Position numbers and translations under genes: made by a program. A stretch of DNA of 64,000 nucleotides from Galeruca laticollis (lineage: Eukaryota; Arthropoda; Insecta; Coleoptera; Chrysomelidae), in NCBI GenBank assembly GCA_963921935.1, contig OY998176.1:93188910-93252909 (forward strand), written 5' to 3'. The notes under the pieces are model-generated. The model searched no databases and had not been told where the DNA came from. It saw nothing but the letters and a program-made list of their open reading frames with translations. Shown one piece after another: positions 46,376 through 58,138 of this stretch (its first letter is position 1; each line of letters starts with the position of its first letter).

Positions 46376-47939
46376 CAGGGTTGGGATAAAGTATGGAACC
46401 AAGTAAATATCTTTTGAACGAAAAGAACGATATTCATGAAAATTTGCAGTTAAGTGCAATGGAAAAAAATGCATCTGATGTACATTTTTTTGTTAATAAT
46501 ATACTTCCGGTTTAACCGGAAATGCTATCAACTTCTCTAATTTAAATGGGACACCCTGTATATTTTTACAGATTTTGAAAGAGCTTGTTATTTTGAATTC
46601 ATACATACTGAGTTTAGTGTAAAAAAATTTGTAAAAACGAGGAATAGCTCACTGTTAGTTGTACAATAGGTGTACATTTCATAATTTTAGAATAATGAGA
46701 AACAAAATTACTTCAAATGTTCAAAATGCTCGCCGTCAACTTGCTGGTAATATGCCATCCTATTAACAAATTCTTGAGTCACTCTTTCCAAGACTTCTCC
46801 ACGTATTAGTTCACATTCATCAATAATTCTTTGTCTCAATTCCTGTAAGTTTGTTGGTCGTCTAACGTAAACACGTGATTTTAGATAACCCCAAAGAAGA
46901 AAATCTAACGGGCTTAGATCCGGAGAACGAGCAGGCCACTCTATGAATCCTCTACGTCCTATCCATCGATTTGGAATATTCGCATCCAGAAAATCCCTAA
47001 CCCGTATATCATAGTGGAGAGGTGCTCCATCTTGTTGAAATCAAACATTTTGTGGTAATTGCCCATTCTGTTGAAGTGCTGGAATAATTTCGTTATTCAG
47101 TAGATGCAAATACTTGCCACCACTCAAGTTTCCGTCGATAAAAAATGGACCTATAAGCCTATTTTCGACAATTCCCATACAAACATTTAACTTCTGTGGA
47201 TGCTGGCTATGTGCTTCATGAATCCAATGAGGATTCTCATTTGACCAATACCTTGAGTTATGGCGATTAACTGTTCCATTCAAACAAAAAGTTGCCTCAT
47301 CGGAAAAAACTATGTTAGAAGCAAAATTTTCGTCGACACTACAGATGTCCATTAGCCTTTCGCAAAATTCCAGCCGTCTGTCAAAATCATCGTCTTACAA
47401 TTCTTGAACCAACTGTACCTTATACGGATAATACTTTTCACTTTTTAATATCTTTCCTACAGAACGTCGACTGATACCATGGTTTAGTGCTAAATTTGTG
47501 GTGGAAGTTTGAGGTGATTCTTCTAAATCGATTGCAATATTTTGTTCGTTGCAGTCCGCGGTCTTCCAGGTTTTAGCAAATTTTTTACCATCCCAGTTGT
47601 ATTAAAACGTTGTAATGTTTTAGTTACTGTTGAGCGTGATATAGGATTCCTCTCCGGATGCAAATTATTGAAAATATAACACACTTCTTCATGAGTTCTA
47701 ACACGATCACCATAACCGATCATCATTAGAATTTCATTTCTGACAATTAGAATTTGACACTTGGAGAACAAAAGTCGTACTAAACAGTACTCGTTTATTT
47801 ATTACTATGCATACAAACAACATCAATTTGTTTATCTAAATAGTTTTATCTAATTCGTCACTTACCTGCAAATTTTCATAAATATCGTTCTTTTCGTTTA
47901 AAAGATATTTACTTGGTTCCATACATTATCCCAACCCTG
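46376..47939 (-). mobile_element. mariner-like transposon, full length with TIRs
   Basis: A 1564-bp element flanked by TA. Termini CAGGGTTGGGATAAAGTATG and, in reverse complement, CAGGGTTGGGATAATGTATG begin TIRs of ~75 bp that stay nearly identical through TTTGAACGAAAAGAACGATA. It contains one transposase on the minus strand. The right end sits directly at the start of the 156-bp satellite array. Confidence 0.93.
46708..47771 (-). pseudogene. mariner/Tc1-type transposase, three lesions
   Basis: Read leftwards: an HTH region (MMIGYGDRVRTHEEVCYIFN, ISRSTVTKTLQRFNTTGMV, GRPRTA), then a 1-nt frameshift near 47545, NHGISRRSVGKILKSEKYYP, a TAA after VQEL, the first catalytic Asp in NIVFSDEATFCLNGTV, a TGA in place of Trp before FQQDGAPLHYDIR (second Asp), and EWPARSPDLSPLDFLLWGYL (third Asp, 36 residues after the second by my count). 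It ends HFEHLK. Upstream of 47771 no clear ATG is visible, and the TTG there is only a frame boundary. All three catalytic Asp remain, so the family was recently active relative to its neighbours. Confidence 0.9.
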
Positions 47940-47944
47940 TATAT

Positions 47945-49380
47945 ATTTTGTTCTGGTTCTTCATACATTTTTTATACCAATGGAATTCTACGTTAAAAAC
48001 CATTGGAATAAAAGTAAGTGAATTCGTAACTTTTCTTATGATTTTTATCATGCTTTTATTTCTAAAATCTCTATTAAAATATTGATACAGGAAACATGAA
48101 CCACGTGTTCTGGTTTTTTATATTTTTTTATACCAATGGAATTCTACGTTGAAAGGCATTGAAATAAAATTAAGTGAATTCGTAACTTTTCTTATGATTT
48201 TGATCATGCTTTAATTTCTGAAATCTCTATTAAAATATTGATACAGGAAACATGAACCACGTGTTCTGGTTTTTTATATTTTTTTATACCAATGGAATTC
48301 TACGTTGAAAGGCATTGAAATAAAATTAAGTGAATTCGTAACTTCTCTTATGATTTGCATTATGCTTTTATTCCTAAAATCTCTATTAAATTATTGATAC
48401 AGGAAACATGAACCACGTGTTCTGGTTTTTTATATTTTTCATACCAATGGAATTCTACGTTGAAAGGCATTGAAATAAAATTAAGTGAATTCGTAACTTT
48501 TCTTATGATTTTTATTATGCTTTTATTTCTAAAATCTCTATTGAAATATTGATACAGGAAACATGAACCACGTGTTCTGGTTTTTTATATTTTTTTATAC
48601 CAATGGAATTCTACGTTGAAAGGCATTGCAATAAAATTAAGTGGATTCGTAACTTTTCTTATGATTTTTATTATGCTTTTATTTCTAAAATCTCTATTAA
48701 AATATTGATGATATTGAACATGAACCACGTGTTCTGGTTTTTCATATTTTTTTATACCAATGGAATTCTACGTTGAAAGGCACTGAAATAAAATTAAGTG
48801 AATTCGTAGCTTTTCTTATGATTTTTATTATGCTTTTATTTCTAAAATCTCTATTGAAATATTGATACAGGAGACATGAACCACGTGTTCTGGTTCTTTA
48901 TATTTTTTATACCAATGGAATTCTACGTTGGAAGGCATTGAAATAAAATTAAGTGAATTCGTAACTTTTCTTACGATTTTTTATTATGCTTTTTATCTAA
49001 AATCTCGATTAAAATATTGAGACTGGAAACATGAACCACGTGTTCTGGTTTTTTATATTTTTTTATGCCAATGGAATTCTACGTTGGAAGGCATTGAAAT
49101 AAAATTAAGTGAATTCGTAACTTTTCTTATGATTTTTATTATGCTTTCATTTCTGAAATCTCTATTAAAATATTGATACAGGAAACATGAACCACGTGTT
49201 CTCGTTTTTTATATTTTTTATACCAATGGAATTCTACGTTGAAAAGCCATTAAAATAAAGTTGAATAAATTAGTAACTTTTCTTATGATTTTTATTGTGC
49301 TATTCATTTATAAAATGAAAGAATTTTCTTAAAATATTGTAAAACACAGGATATATGAACCACGTTGTTTGATATTATTC
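47945..49380 (+). repeat. ~156-bp satellite array, nine units
   Basis: Head-to-tail units of 155-157 bp. The marker TACCAATGGAATTCTACGTT (or TGCC...) falls at about 47974, 48131, 48287, 48442, 48598, 48754, 48909, 49065 and 49220. Each unit carries GAATTCGTAACTTTTCTTATG, a T-rich stretch and ACATGAACCACGTGTTCTGG with a perfect CACGTG E-box. Units are very similar, except that the last (49230-49380) decays and loses the E-box (CACGTTG). No open frame persists across units. The period is close to nucleosome spacing. Confidence 0.95.
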
Positions 49381-49785
49381 CATAATTTTGTACATATGTT
49401 ACTTGTACCTACTGTAATTTCAATCTCCAGATATCCTGCATTTCACTGAATTCAAGAACTATATCTGATTCAAGTGTATTTTCTAGCACTTTTTCTTACC
49501 GGCCTAAACTTTTCCGTACCGGCCTAAAGTCATCTCACTGGCCTAAGCCGTCGTATCGACCGAAGCCTTTTCCCGTTGATAAATTCTATCTGCTGGGACC
49601 ACGGCTCTATTCAGAAGCGACTGGACTGAACGTGACGCAGCCAGATGATTGGTTCCAGATTCGTTTTCACGTCATCCAGATCATCATTGGAATAGAAACA
49701 TGGAACGTACTGACGTCCGCAATCTTTTGAAACTATAGATTCTTTCCAACTAACGTTCATCAACTAATTAACTGAATTTTTTTTA
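49381..49785. other. spacer with CCGGCCTAAA repeats
   Basis: At 49498-49565 a short motif ACCGGCCTAAA/CTGGCCTAAGCC/CGACCGAAGCC repeats about four times at ~20-bp intervals. Nothing else recognised. Confidence 0.45.
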
Positions 49786-50222
49786 CCACATGTAAATTGC
49801 ATCTTTGTAAAATATTGAACTTTAGTTTCCTTCAGAATCTAATTTTTTTATTTCGAATGTCAATTTATTTTCAGTTCTAGTTTTAAATTTAAATTATATT
49901 AGTGTTTTTAAATGAAACTCAAGGTCTCTAGTTAATTCCACAATATAATACAAGTTATTGAAAATTCTAAAAAATTTGACAATTGTTTCGATAAATCAAT
50001 ATCATCGTCAGAATTTTCAATAACTTGTATTATATTGTGGAATTAACTAGAGACCTTGAGTTTCATTTAAAAACACTAATATGAGCATATTCCACGAAGT
50101 AAGGGTCGAGACAGTCAATTTCATTTAAATTATATCTTTGTAAAATATTCAATTCTGTTTAACTTTAATTTCCTTCGGAATCTAATTTTTTCTGAATGTC
50201 AATTTACTTTCATTTCTAGTTT
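49786..50222. repeat. ~100-bp tandem duplication split by PLE
   Basis: 49786-49887 and 50124-50222 are two diverged copies of one sequence (ATCTTTGTAAAATATT..., TTTCCTTC.GAATCTAATTTT, TTCTAGTTTTAAATT). The PLE palindrome (49900-50123) inserted at their junction. Confidence 0.7.
49888..50135. mobile_element. 224-bp palindromic PLE end with 12-bp TSD
   Basis: The body 49900-50123 is flanked by the exact 12-bp repeat TTTAAATTATAT (49888-49899 and 50124-50135). It is two inverted PLE terminal segments: TTTAAATGAAACTCAAGG at one end, CCTTGAGTTTCATTTAAA at the other, and TACAAGTTATTGAAAATTC facing GAATTTTCAATAACTTGTA near the centre. As in the copy at 21548, one end is longer (ACTAATATGAGCATATTCC...GGGTCGAGACAGT). 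Non-coding; shows that terminal palindromes alone can integrate. Confidence 0.9.
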
Positions 50223-50239
50223 TAAATTCATAAATTAAG

Positions 50240-52110
50240 CTGTAATATTCAATAACATTTTTATTTTTCAATTTTTCATCCAACATATAATTATTATTTA
50301 ATAAACTATTTGTAAATAACCTTTTCAATTTTAATACAACATATAATTTTACGCAATAAAACTACTTGTAAATTTTAAATAACGTTGTTCATATTTTTTT
50401 ATATAACCTTCCAGCTTCTTGCTTTGTTGACTGAGATTAGTCGATGTTAGGTAACTTATAGACTAATAGAACTCAGGGTGGCGCCCACTTATCTTTCCGT
50501 CTCGTTACGTAAAAATAAGTAGGATTACCCGAGAACCGGTAAGACCTACTCCTTGGGTCTCTACTAGTATATAACCCACGCCTGAAGAGCTCTTTGAAAA
50601 GGTTGTCGTTAGACACCATCTATTGAGGAATCACATTTTCAACGTACCACTTTTTCAATTTCTTGTTGTCTTGAGCAGAGCCTGTCTCATCAAACTTCTT
50701 TATTAATTTTTTCAATTCACACCGATAAATGGGTACATCTGGATATTTTTCGTGAAATTTTGCAATTGCATACTATTACGAAACTCCCATAGCACTTAAT
50801 AAGATATAATCTCTGTTGAATAGTTAGGTAGGTACAGCTATTGCGTTTCGCTTGGCTCGTTTTGGCGGAGGCACCACCGTGCCCTCATATATGTGTATTA
50901 ATAAACATGATTTTAGTTCATAAAATGATTAATCAATTTCGAGGCCCAGTTCAAACATTTATAGATGAATGCTTGTACTGTCGACCTCTATTTGCTTCTA
51001 TATTAATATTCTTGTAACCAAATCTTGATAGTTTTTCAAAAAGAAATAATAACATTTTTTGCCAATAAGCACCAAAACCAGTATTGAATTACATTTCTTT
51101 CAATGTCGTTTCACACCATTTCTTTCGAGTTGCAATCAAATGGAGAAATGTGAATCTTGGAGACCGGTTTCTTCCTTATTGGGTTTGTTACTACAAAGCG
51201 TTCAGAATTCATAATATTATTGTTATCGTTTTATATCTCATAACTCCCATTCTATTAAAAAATTTTCAGTTCTGTGATAAGTGTAATTAAGAGAATATTG
51301 GAAAATAATACTCTCAGCACTCACAATATCTACTCATCATTGATAGTAACAAACGATGGAAAGGCGACGAACCGAATCAATACACAGCAGAAATATCAGT
51401 TAAAAGCTTATTCGTTCATGGTACACAATTATAGTTGTCGCGTTCTCATACTGACATTCAATAGTACTTTATTTTATTGTTTTTCATGGAACATCAAAAA
51501 TAGGGACCGTTCATACTCTCTCTCTTTGTCTCCGGAGTGAGTTTTAATTAGAGACTTTTCGGAAAAATAATTGGAGTTTTCATCTTCCGTAATTGAATAA
51601 TCCCATTTCCTCCTTGGAGTTATGGACCACTCTTTCTTCTTGCAATTTACTCAACACGCGTACAATAATAAATTAAGGCTCGCTGAAAGCCTCATCATCT
51701 GTTTAAAAATATGGCAACCAATATGTTAGCGTCGCTAAATTTTATGTGAAACAGTCCAGAGCTTTTAGAACTAAGATGTATTTTTCAAATACCGTCACTT
51801 CTGACTTTAGTTTAAAAAAGATTTATCAATTACACTATTAAGAGTATTTTCGCAGTAAATGTGACTTTTCTCAGTTTGTCGGTATCTGCGATACTTCGTG
51901 CAATAGACAAGTGAGCATTCGAACCAAACTTGTTTGGTATTACGTAATGTTTGAAAAAATAACTTGGTGAGTGATTTATGTAGTTTATTTATATAAAATC
52001 TGGGAAATATCCAATAACTCCTCATAGTAACAACGGAATTAAGGTCTTTTGAAATAATTCTCTTAGTGCATTGCACGAATGATATCATTTGTCAGAATTG
52101 AGTTCACTCG
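50240..52110. other. intergenic, no gene seen
   Basis: A ~45-bp imperfect direct repeat (CAACATATAATT...AATAAA.CTA.TTGTAAAT) occurs at 50282 and 50336. 50560-50580 has TATATAA next to GC-richer sequence that could be promoter-like or part of an LTR, without supporting boundaries. 60-90 aa frames at 51084-51540 and 51807-52088 have no recognisable domain. Confidence 0.4.
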
Positions 52111-54154
52111 ATATAGGGTGATCAGCTGAGGGTGGCTACCTGCCTTATCTCAGAAACCGTTTGTCCTAGAATTTGAAGAAAAAATTCTTATAACAAAATC
52201 GGGCCTAATAAACTGTTCAAAAACATTTTTAAGTTTGTAAATTTCCGCTAGGTGGCACATTCTATCAATAACAAATTATAATTGGATTTTACAAATATTC
52301 CCATTCAACCCGTAACCACAGACGTGATCATTTAGTTACACTATAACAGACGTGTGGTCACATTGACCCCTATGTTCAAAACGTTCTAACAAATGTAAAA
52401 TAAGAAAATAAACAAATATATCTTTATCATACCAACAAAACAACCTCCTCAAGGTAGCTTCTAAAAAAGTTATTCGATTTATAACAAAAAACAGCTTTTA
52501 CAGAACATAATATGTAAATATACAAAATTTTAGTATTTTTGACATATCCATAAATTTGGTATTAATAATTAAATAGAAAATGAACAAATATACTATTTGG
52601 TATTGAATACTAAACAAACTAACAAATACGAAATGACAAAACATATTAGCAACAAAAAAAATCATGGCAAAACGTGCAATAGGTTTACAACCTGTATTTT
52701 TCAAGCTATGCAGTCTCTACAAACTCGTCTTGTGCATTCCATGCAAATGGGATATTTTGCATATAGCACATGTTTTTCTTCTTTTATTTGAACGACACCG
52801 TCTGCAGTTCTTTCTTTTTTTAAATTTTTCCTCTTCGTTATTATATTCATCCAGTTCGTCCTTTATTTTCAGTACACGTCCGATACACATTCTAACTTCA
52901 CGGGCTATGCGAAAATTTTGAAACCTTCGCTTCATTTTTGGAACCAGCAGCTTTATTCCTAATTGTATTAAAAAACATATTGTTCAAGTTTTGCATTATC
53001 TCTATCGGACTGATGAACTACAAACGAATTAACAGATGCGATGTCTAACATTCTAAAAAAGATAGCCATTGGCCATCGTTGTGTTCGTCGACTTGTTGAA
53101 TATACGCTACACTTTTCGTCTAAAGTATAGACTCCACCCTTATTACAATTATAATAAGATATTATTTCTGGTTTTCCGTTATCACTGTCAATACTTTCAT
53201 TGTAATGCATTGAAGAGACCAATAGTACTGCCCTGTTTTGTTTTGGTACATGGGATATTGTAGTCATGTCCCTGGTTAAACCATATAAGCTGGAGCCAAC
53301 AGGCCTTTTCCTACTGGGTAGGAAGTCCGTTGGAATTTTTTTGTTTTTTTTCAAAGTTCGTACATCAGTTCGGTCAGTTTTTTTGTCTTCAACACATTTA
53401 CCAACTCTATCGAGGAAAACCAATTATCGGCAGTAACATTTCGGTTTGTGCCGTGAATTGGTTTTGTAAGTTCTAGCACTGCTCAATAAAAGCATTGAAT
53501 ATTTCTGAAATCGGAGCTGAAGGATTTGTTTTTTTTTCTTTCTTATATTTTCATGGTTGGATTTATAAATAGAGGTTACTAGTAACAATCCGAGAAAGGC
53601 TTTGAATTCTATAATATCAATGTCCCGAGTGTCAGTTTGATTCACATTATTATATTTTGATCTGATAATCTGAAATCCGCAAAACCACGCACAATCCTTA
53701 TTAACTCTCGAGACATCGGAGACACCGAAATTCCCAAAGTTTTCAACAATTTCAAACACCTACCTCATCCATTACCAAGTATCTAGCTAGGTGTCACATA
53801 ACGACCTGAATTCGCCGATTGAAAGGTTACATGTGATACTGTTATTTGTTCCTTTCCCCACTACTTATGAATAGGTGATATAGAAAAATTACTCAGACAT
53901 AAGTTGTAGATTATGGACAGAAATATCTAAACCAAATATTTTTCATCAACCTTAGTTGGCAAAAATTATGTAAAAAATGCAATTATATTTTTGAAGTGAT
54001 GGAATTCGCCATCTAGCGGAAATTTACGAATTTAAAAATATTTTTAAACAGTTTTTGGAACTCGATTTTGTTATAAGAATTTTTTCCCAAAATTTTAGGA
54101 CAAACGCTTTCCGAAATATGGCCCGTAGCCACCCTTAGCTGATAACCTTATATA
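52111..54154 (-). mobile_element. piggyBac-like element in 150-bp inverted repeats
   Basis: Left end (TAGGGTGATCAGCTGAGGGTGGC...) and right end (reverse complement TAAGGTTATCAGCTAAGGGTGGC...) are inverted repeats of ~150 bp, through GTTTGTCCTA, AATTCTTATAACAAAATCG and AAATTTCCGCTAG. The interior encodes a piggyBac transposase on the minus strand. The ends lie in TATA rather than TTAA, so either the piggyBac ends have drifted or the inverted repeats belong to another MITE into which a piggyBac inserted. Confidence 0.75.
52640..53759 (-). pseudogene. piggyBac transposase, deleted and mutated
   Basis: Read leftwards: an N-terminal helical region (IIEFKAFLGLLLVTSIYKS) from 53759. A deletion removes the first Asp region; the next piece has TKPIHGTNRNVTADNWFSS with the second catalytic Asp (~53430, frameshifted). 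53423-52968 contains KKIPTDFLPSRKRPVGSS, VLLVSSMHYNES and KPEIISYYNCNKGG followed by VYTLDEK: the third catalytic Asp of G-V-D is Tyr here. Then RRTQRWPMAIFFRMLDIA. 52935-52640 is the C-terminal cysteine-rich domain (NCRRCRSNKRRKTCAICK, then CMECTRRVCRDCI in another frame). Lacks two of three catalytic Asp, so inactive. Confidence 0.9.
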
Positions 54155-54892
54155 TTGCCAAACGATTATGCTCAACATTCTGTATCCTACTTTGATGTTT
54201 TGACTTCCAAAACCCTATTTCTAAATTTATCGTGATAAAACTAGAAATTCGATTAGCGGATAGCGAAGGTAACTCAGTTTAGAGTTTAATGGACAAAGAA
54301 CAAGACAGTAATATTTACAATGTAGCTCAGACTGTCGTGGTTTCTGTACTTTGTAAATTATTGTAGAAATATCACCAGAGCGAAGACGTTTAAAACATGT
54401 TTTAACACTTTTCCACTTAAGCGAGAAGTTTGCCGTTCCACTATCTAAGTTGAGCTATAAACGTTATCAAGGTATCTATATATCTTCGAAAAGTCTCCGT
54501 TTCAGTATTTGCGGTTATAAAAGCCATGTATATAAATTTCCGGGCAACTTATTTTCAATGTGACCGCATTGTTTATGAATATAAAGCCGGTTAGTGCACT
54601 CACCATTTTGCAATGATATCTGGAAAATTACTTTGTCTTAACACGAGTGGAATGCAATTAAAATATTATGTTCGAGACATGATCAGCTTGCGTATCTAAC
54701 AGTGGATTAATTCCTTTAAAATCTAACATACATACCCATTTTGATTGATACGGAATTGACCAATAATGCATAACTTCATGTAAGACGTATCAAATCCAAG
54801 CTTGTCAAATCCATTTTTGGTAATTCTACACAAGCCAAAAGCCTTTACGCCGAATATTTTCATCCTATATTAAAAATCCCATATAATAATAA
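54155..54892. other. spacer, nothing recognised
   Basis: AT-rich, no coding or repeat feature supported. Confidence 0.3.
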
Positions 54893-55233
54893 TAACTTTA
54901 TTCAAAAAGATGGTTTCACAACATTACATGAAGTGGATAAAGTAGATTGGCGATAAGTGTTATTACACTTGTTTCGCAAAAAATAAAATTGAATCAATGG
55001 TCACATACAACGATATTTGAATTCAATATAAATAGAAATACTATAAATTATATGTATAATCTTATACTTATAATCTTTTTAAAATATAGGTAAGCTATGG
55101 GCACATATTCATTTATAATAGTATTGTTATAGTGTTTGTTTCAAGCTAACGTTTCTTCCTTCTTCAAATTTTACCAACAATCCTTAAAATTTCTTCATAT
55201 ATTTTAGACGTGCAAATTCCATTCGGTTAATAC
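54893..55233 (-). repeat. LINE 3'-end fragment
   Basis: On the minus strand the sequence ends TTTGAATAAAGTTATTATTATT, the AATAAA plus TTA-repeat tail typical of RTE/Jockey-type LINEs. The upstream ~300 bp is stop-ridden. A block of ~45 bp here (GGTAAGCTATGGGCACATAT at 55089) occurs inverted at 58570-58616, so a second fragment of the same LINE lies beyond the right LTR-like sequence. Confidence 0.5.
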
Positions 55234-56174
55234 TGTAATAAATGCGAATAACAAAAAGATAAATTTATTGTAGAAAATTTCAGAACACACGGTGAAACAT
55301 ATTTTATTTTAAATCAAAATAAAAAACTGGAATGCGACCCACATTTTGTTTAGAAAAATAATACGAAGTCAAAACAGAGTAGAACAAATAAAACATTTTA
55401 CTGGGTCAAAGCAAAATAATTGTTTTGAATACAATTATTTCGATAACGAAAATTAGCACGCTTCAAAACACAAAAAGTTGATTTTGCAATTCGACAAAAA
55501 ACCACAAACCTAATTCAAGGGAAAAGCAAAAACGAGGTGCAGAGAGCGGCAGCAGCGAGTGTCGGCCGAAAACGCGAAGGGAAAAGTCCTTTTCCTGTCA
55601 CGGTAACGGTAGTAGTTTTTTTTGTGTTAGCGGTATCAGAGGTAACGTTCTCTCCGTTGTGTCAGGGTGTAATAGGGATACTAAGATATCCTTGACGGTG
55701 AACACTGTCCCCCGTTTCGAGACACAAAACGGTAGAATTACCCTCTACGCTAAGTTTTTTTCAACATAGCACGATTCCGGTTATTTGGCACTATCCGCGG
55801 CGGCTATAAAGATAGCGAAGAATAAGCAGTATCCAGGCCAGGGAAGGGAAGTTCTCCAACGCCGTGAGTTTATGAACAAAATTGAGATTTGAACGTTTTT
55901 TTTTCATTTTTGAGACATTTATTCGTTATTTTTTTCCGTTGTATACTGAACTTGGGAGTTAGAATTCAACTGCTATACATAGGGAGAAGCGATAACAAAT
56001 ATATTTAGTTGATTTTCTGATCTTTCAAGGGGACTGGACAGATCTGGTCGTTCTCAGTTAAATATTGCATGTCCAGACTCACAAATTTAGGGGGCACAGC
56101 TCGTTCTGTAATATATATAAATTTACCGTGTGTGCTGATATAACCAAATTTTGCAGAGTTTCGCCAACCTGACA
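55234..56174 (+). repeat. LTR-like sequence, forward copy (941 bp)
   Basis: Begins TGTAATAAATGCGAATAAC and ends GCCAACCTGACA, i.e. TG...CA, and its homology to the inverted copy 57203-58138 stops at exactly these points. It contains a GC-rich block unlike the surroundings (GAGAGCGGCAGCAGCGAGTG, ATCCGCGGCGGC) followed by TATAAA at 55805, consistent with an LTR promoter. Around 56286 a TGGTATCAAAAAGGCC stretch resembles an initiator-Met-type primer binding site, which could mean the true LTR is ~110 bp longer (ending TGTACA). No gag or pol follows. Confidence 0.65.
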
Positions 56175-57202
56175 AGAGTTAGGTTTTTTTTCATTAGTAG
56201 TTATTATTTTGTTGCGCCACATAATTCGCTTCCACCTCGTAGGTAGGACGTAGATAGAAATTTACGCGAGGTTAATTTGTACATGGTATCAAAAAGGCCG
56301 GAGCGTATGATTTTCCATTTTTCTTAGGTTTCAGCGAACTTGCGCTAATAAATAATATAATATAAAAAAAAAATTGTTATATTTTGTTCAGACGTGATTC
56401 GAAATTTCCTAAATATTAGTAAAACACATAGATCTTGTAGGTGATTCCAAGACTTGGAATTTCGCAACTTGAAACGCCAGTGTCTATAAATATTTTATTG
56501 TTCTTAGCTCGGCAATATTTTATACGAATAAATTTCGCTTTCATTTTCTTGAGGTCAATGGTGAAAAAACCAACGTAAGCTGGAATAATATTTTGCTTAA
56601 AAGGTGAATACATATAATATTTTATTTATCGTCTCGACACCGGTGAATAGCAAATTTAGGAAAAAGTAACCATACGCCTCTCATGCAGTTTGGAAATACC
56701 AAAACGATAAGGGGGTAGTTTAGTTGTTCTAACGCAAAGCGAGGGCTCTATCATAACTTTGTTTTTGTGGAATAGTTATATGTTATACAGGGGTAGGTTA
56801 GGATGCACAATTTATAGATAGATGTATAGGTAGGCTTATACCAAGGGACTTTATTTATTTGGGTAATATTGGGATTTTGTGCTATATTTACATATATTTA
56901 AATACTCAGAGAATTTTCTATTATATTTTTTTACAACGTTGTGGTTCCACCACATTTTATTTATCATCCCTACCCCGTAATTCCCCCCTAGAGAGTGTAA
57001 CAACCTTGGATGTGAGACAGAACCGGGAGAGCAATCATGTCCTGGCAAAGGAGTATCAAACCGTTTTAAGACCAGGCGTACCCAGCTCAAATCGGACTGG
57101 ATTTGCCTTACACGCTCAGCCGCACATTGGAGAAAGAAATTGGTGACTCGAATGGTCGGGATCAATATACCGAAAAAAGGTTTAGAAATTTATTGCAAGT
57201 GG
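56175..57202. other. spacer between inverted LTR-like copies
   Basis: About 1 kb with no retroviral-type coding motifs in any frame that I could recognise; two overlapping ~100-aa frames on opposite strands at 56851-57165 have no identifiable domain. It contains the possible primer-binding-like sequence at 56286. Confidence 0.4.
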
Positions 57203-58138
57203 TGTCAGGTTGGCGAAACTCTGCCAAATTTGGTTATATCAGCACACACGGTAAATTTATATATATTACAAAAAGAGCTGTGCCCCCTAAATTTGTGAGC
57301 CTGGACATGCAATATTTAACTGAGAACGACCAGATGTGTCCAGTCCCCTTGAAAGATCAGAAAATCAACTAAATATATTTGTTATCGCTACTCCCTATAT
57401 ATAGCAATTGAATTCTAATTCCCAAGTTCAGGATCCAGCGAAAAAAAATAACGAATAAATGTCTCAAAAATGAAAATAAACGTTCAAATCTCAATTTTGT
57501 TCAAAAACTTACGGCGTTGGAAAACTTCCCTTCTCTGGCCTGGATACTGATTATTCTTCGCTATCTTTATAGCCGCCGCGGATAGTGCCAAATAACCGGA
57601 ATCGTTCTATGTTGAAAAAAACTTAGCGTAGACATGAATTCTACCGTTTTGTGTCTCGAAACGGGAGACTGTGTTTACCGTCAAGGATATCTTAGTATCC
57701 CTATTACACCCTGACACAACGGAGAGAACGTTACCTCTGATACCGCTAACACAAAAAAAAAAACTACTATCGTTACCGTGACAGGGAAGGACTTTTCTCT
57801 TTTCGGCCGGCACTCGCTGCTGCCGCTCTCTGCACCTCGTTTTTGCTTTTCCCCCGAATTAGGTTTGGGGTTTTTTGTCGAATTGCAAAATCAACTTTTT
57901 GTGTTTTGAAGCATGCTCATTTTCGTTATCGAAATAATTGTATTCAAAACGATTATTTTGCTTTGACCCAGTAAAATGTTTTATTTGTTCTACTCTGTTT
58001 TGACTTCGTATTATTTTTCTAAACAAAATTTGGGTCGCATTCCAGTTTTTTATTTTGATTTAAAATAAAATATGTTTTACCGTGTGTTCTGAAATTTTCT
58101 ACAATAAATTTATCTTTTTGTTATTCGCATTTATTACA
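57203..58138 (-). repeat. LTR-like sequence, inverted copy (936 bp)
   Basis: Reverse complement of 55234-56174 over its whole length, ending in TGTCAGG...TTATTACA, with the same GC-rich block and TATAAA box (complement near 57570). The divergence is modest but includes scattered indels. Sequences just outside differ from those outside the forward copy on both sides, so the two are separate insertions or the ends of a rearranged element rather than a simple palindrome. Confidence 0.65.

Noticed and set aside
47945..49380. CRISPR-like array
   Set aside because: Whole 156-bp units repeat without unique spacers, in a eukaryotic AT-rich context: an ordinary satellite.
50420..50640. LTR with TGGCGCCC primer binding site and TATATAA
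   Set aside because: TGGCGCCC and a TATA-like box are present, but no TG...CA boundary, no second copy and no coding sequence nearby.
57103..57372. 89-aa protein near the inverted LTR-like copy
   Set aside because: The second half is LTR-like sequence read in the antisense direction; no domain recognised.
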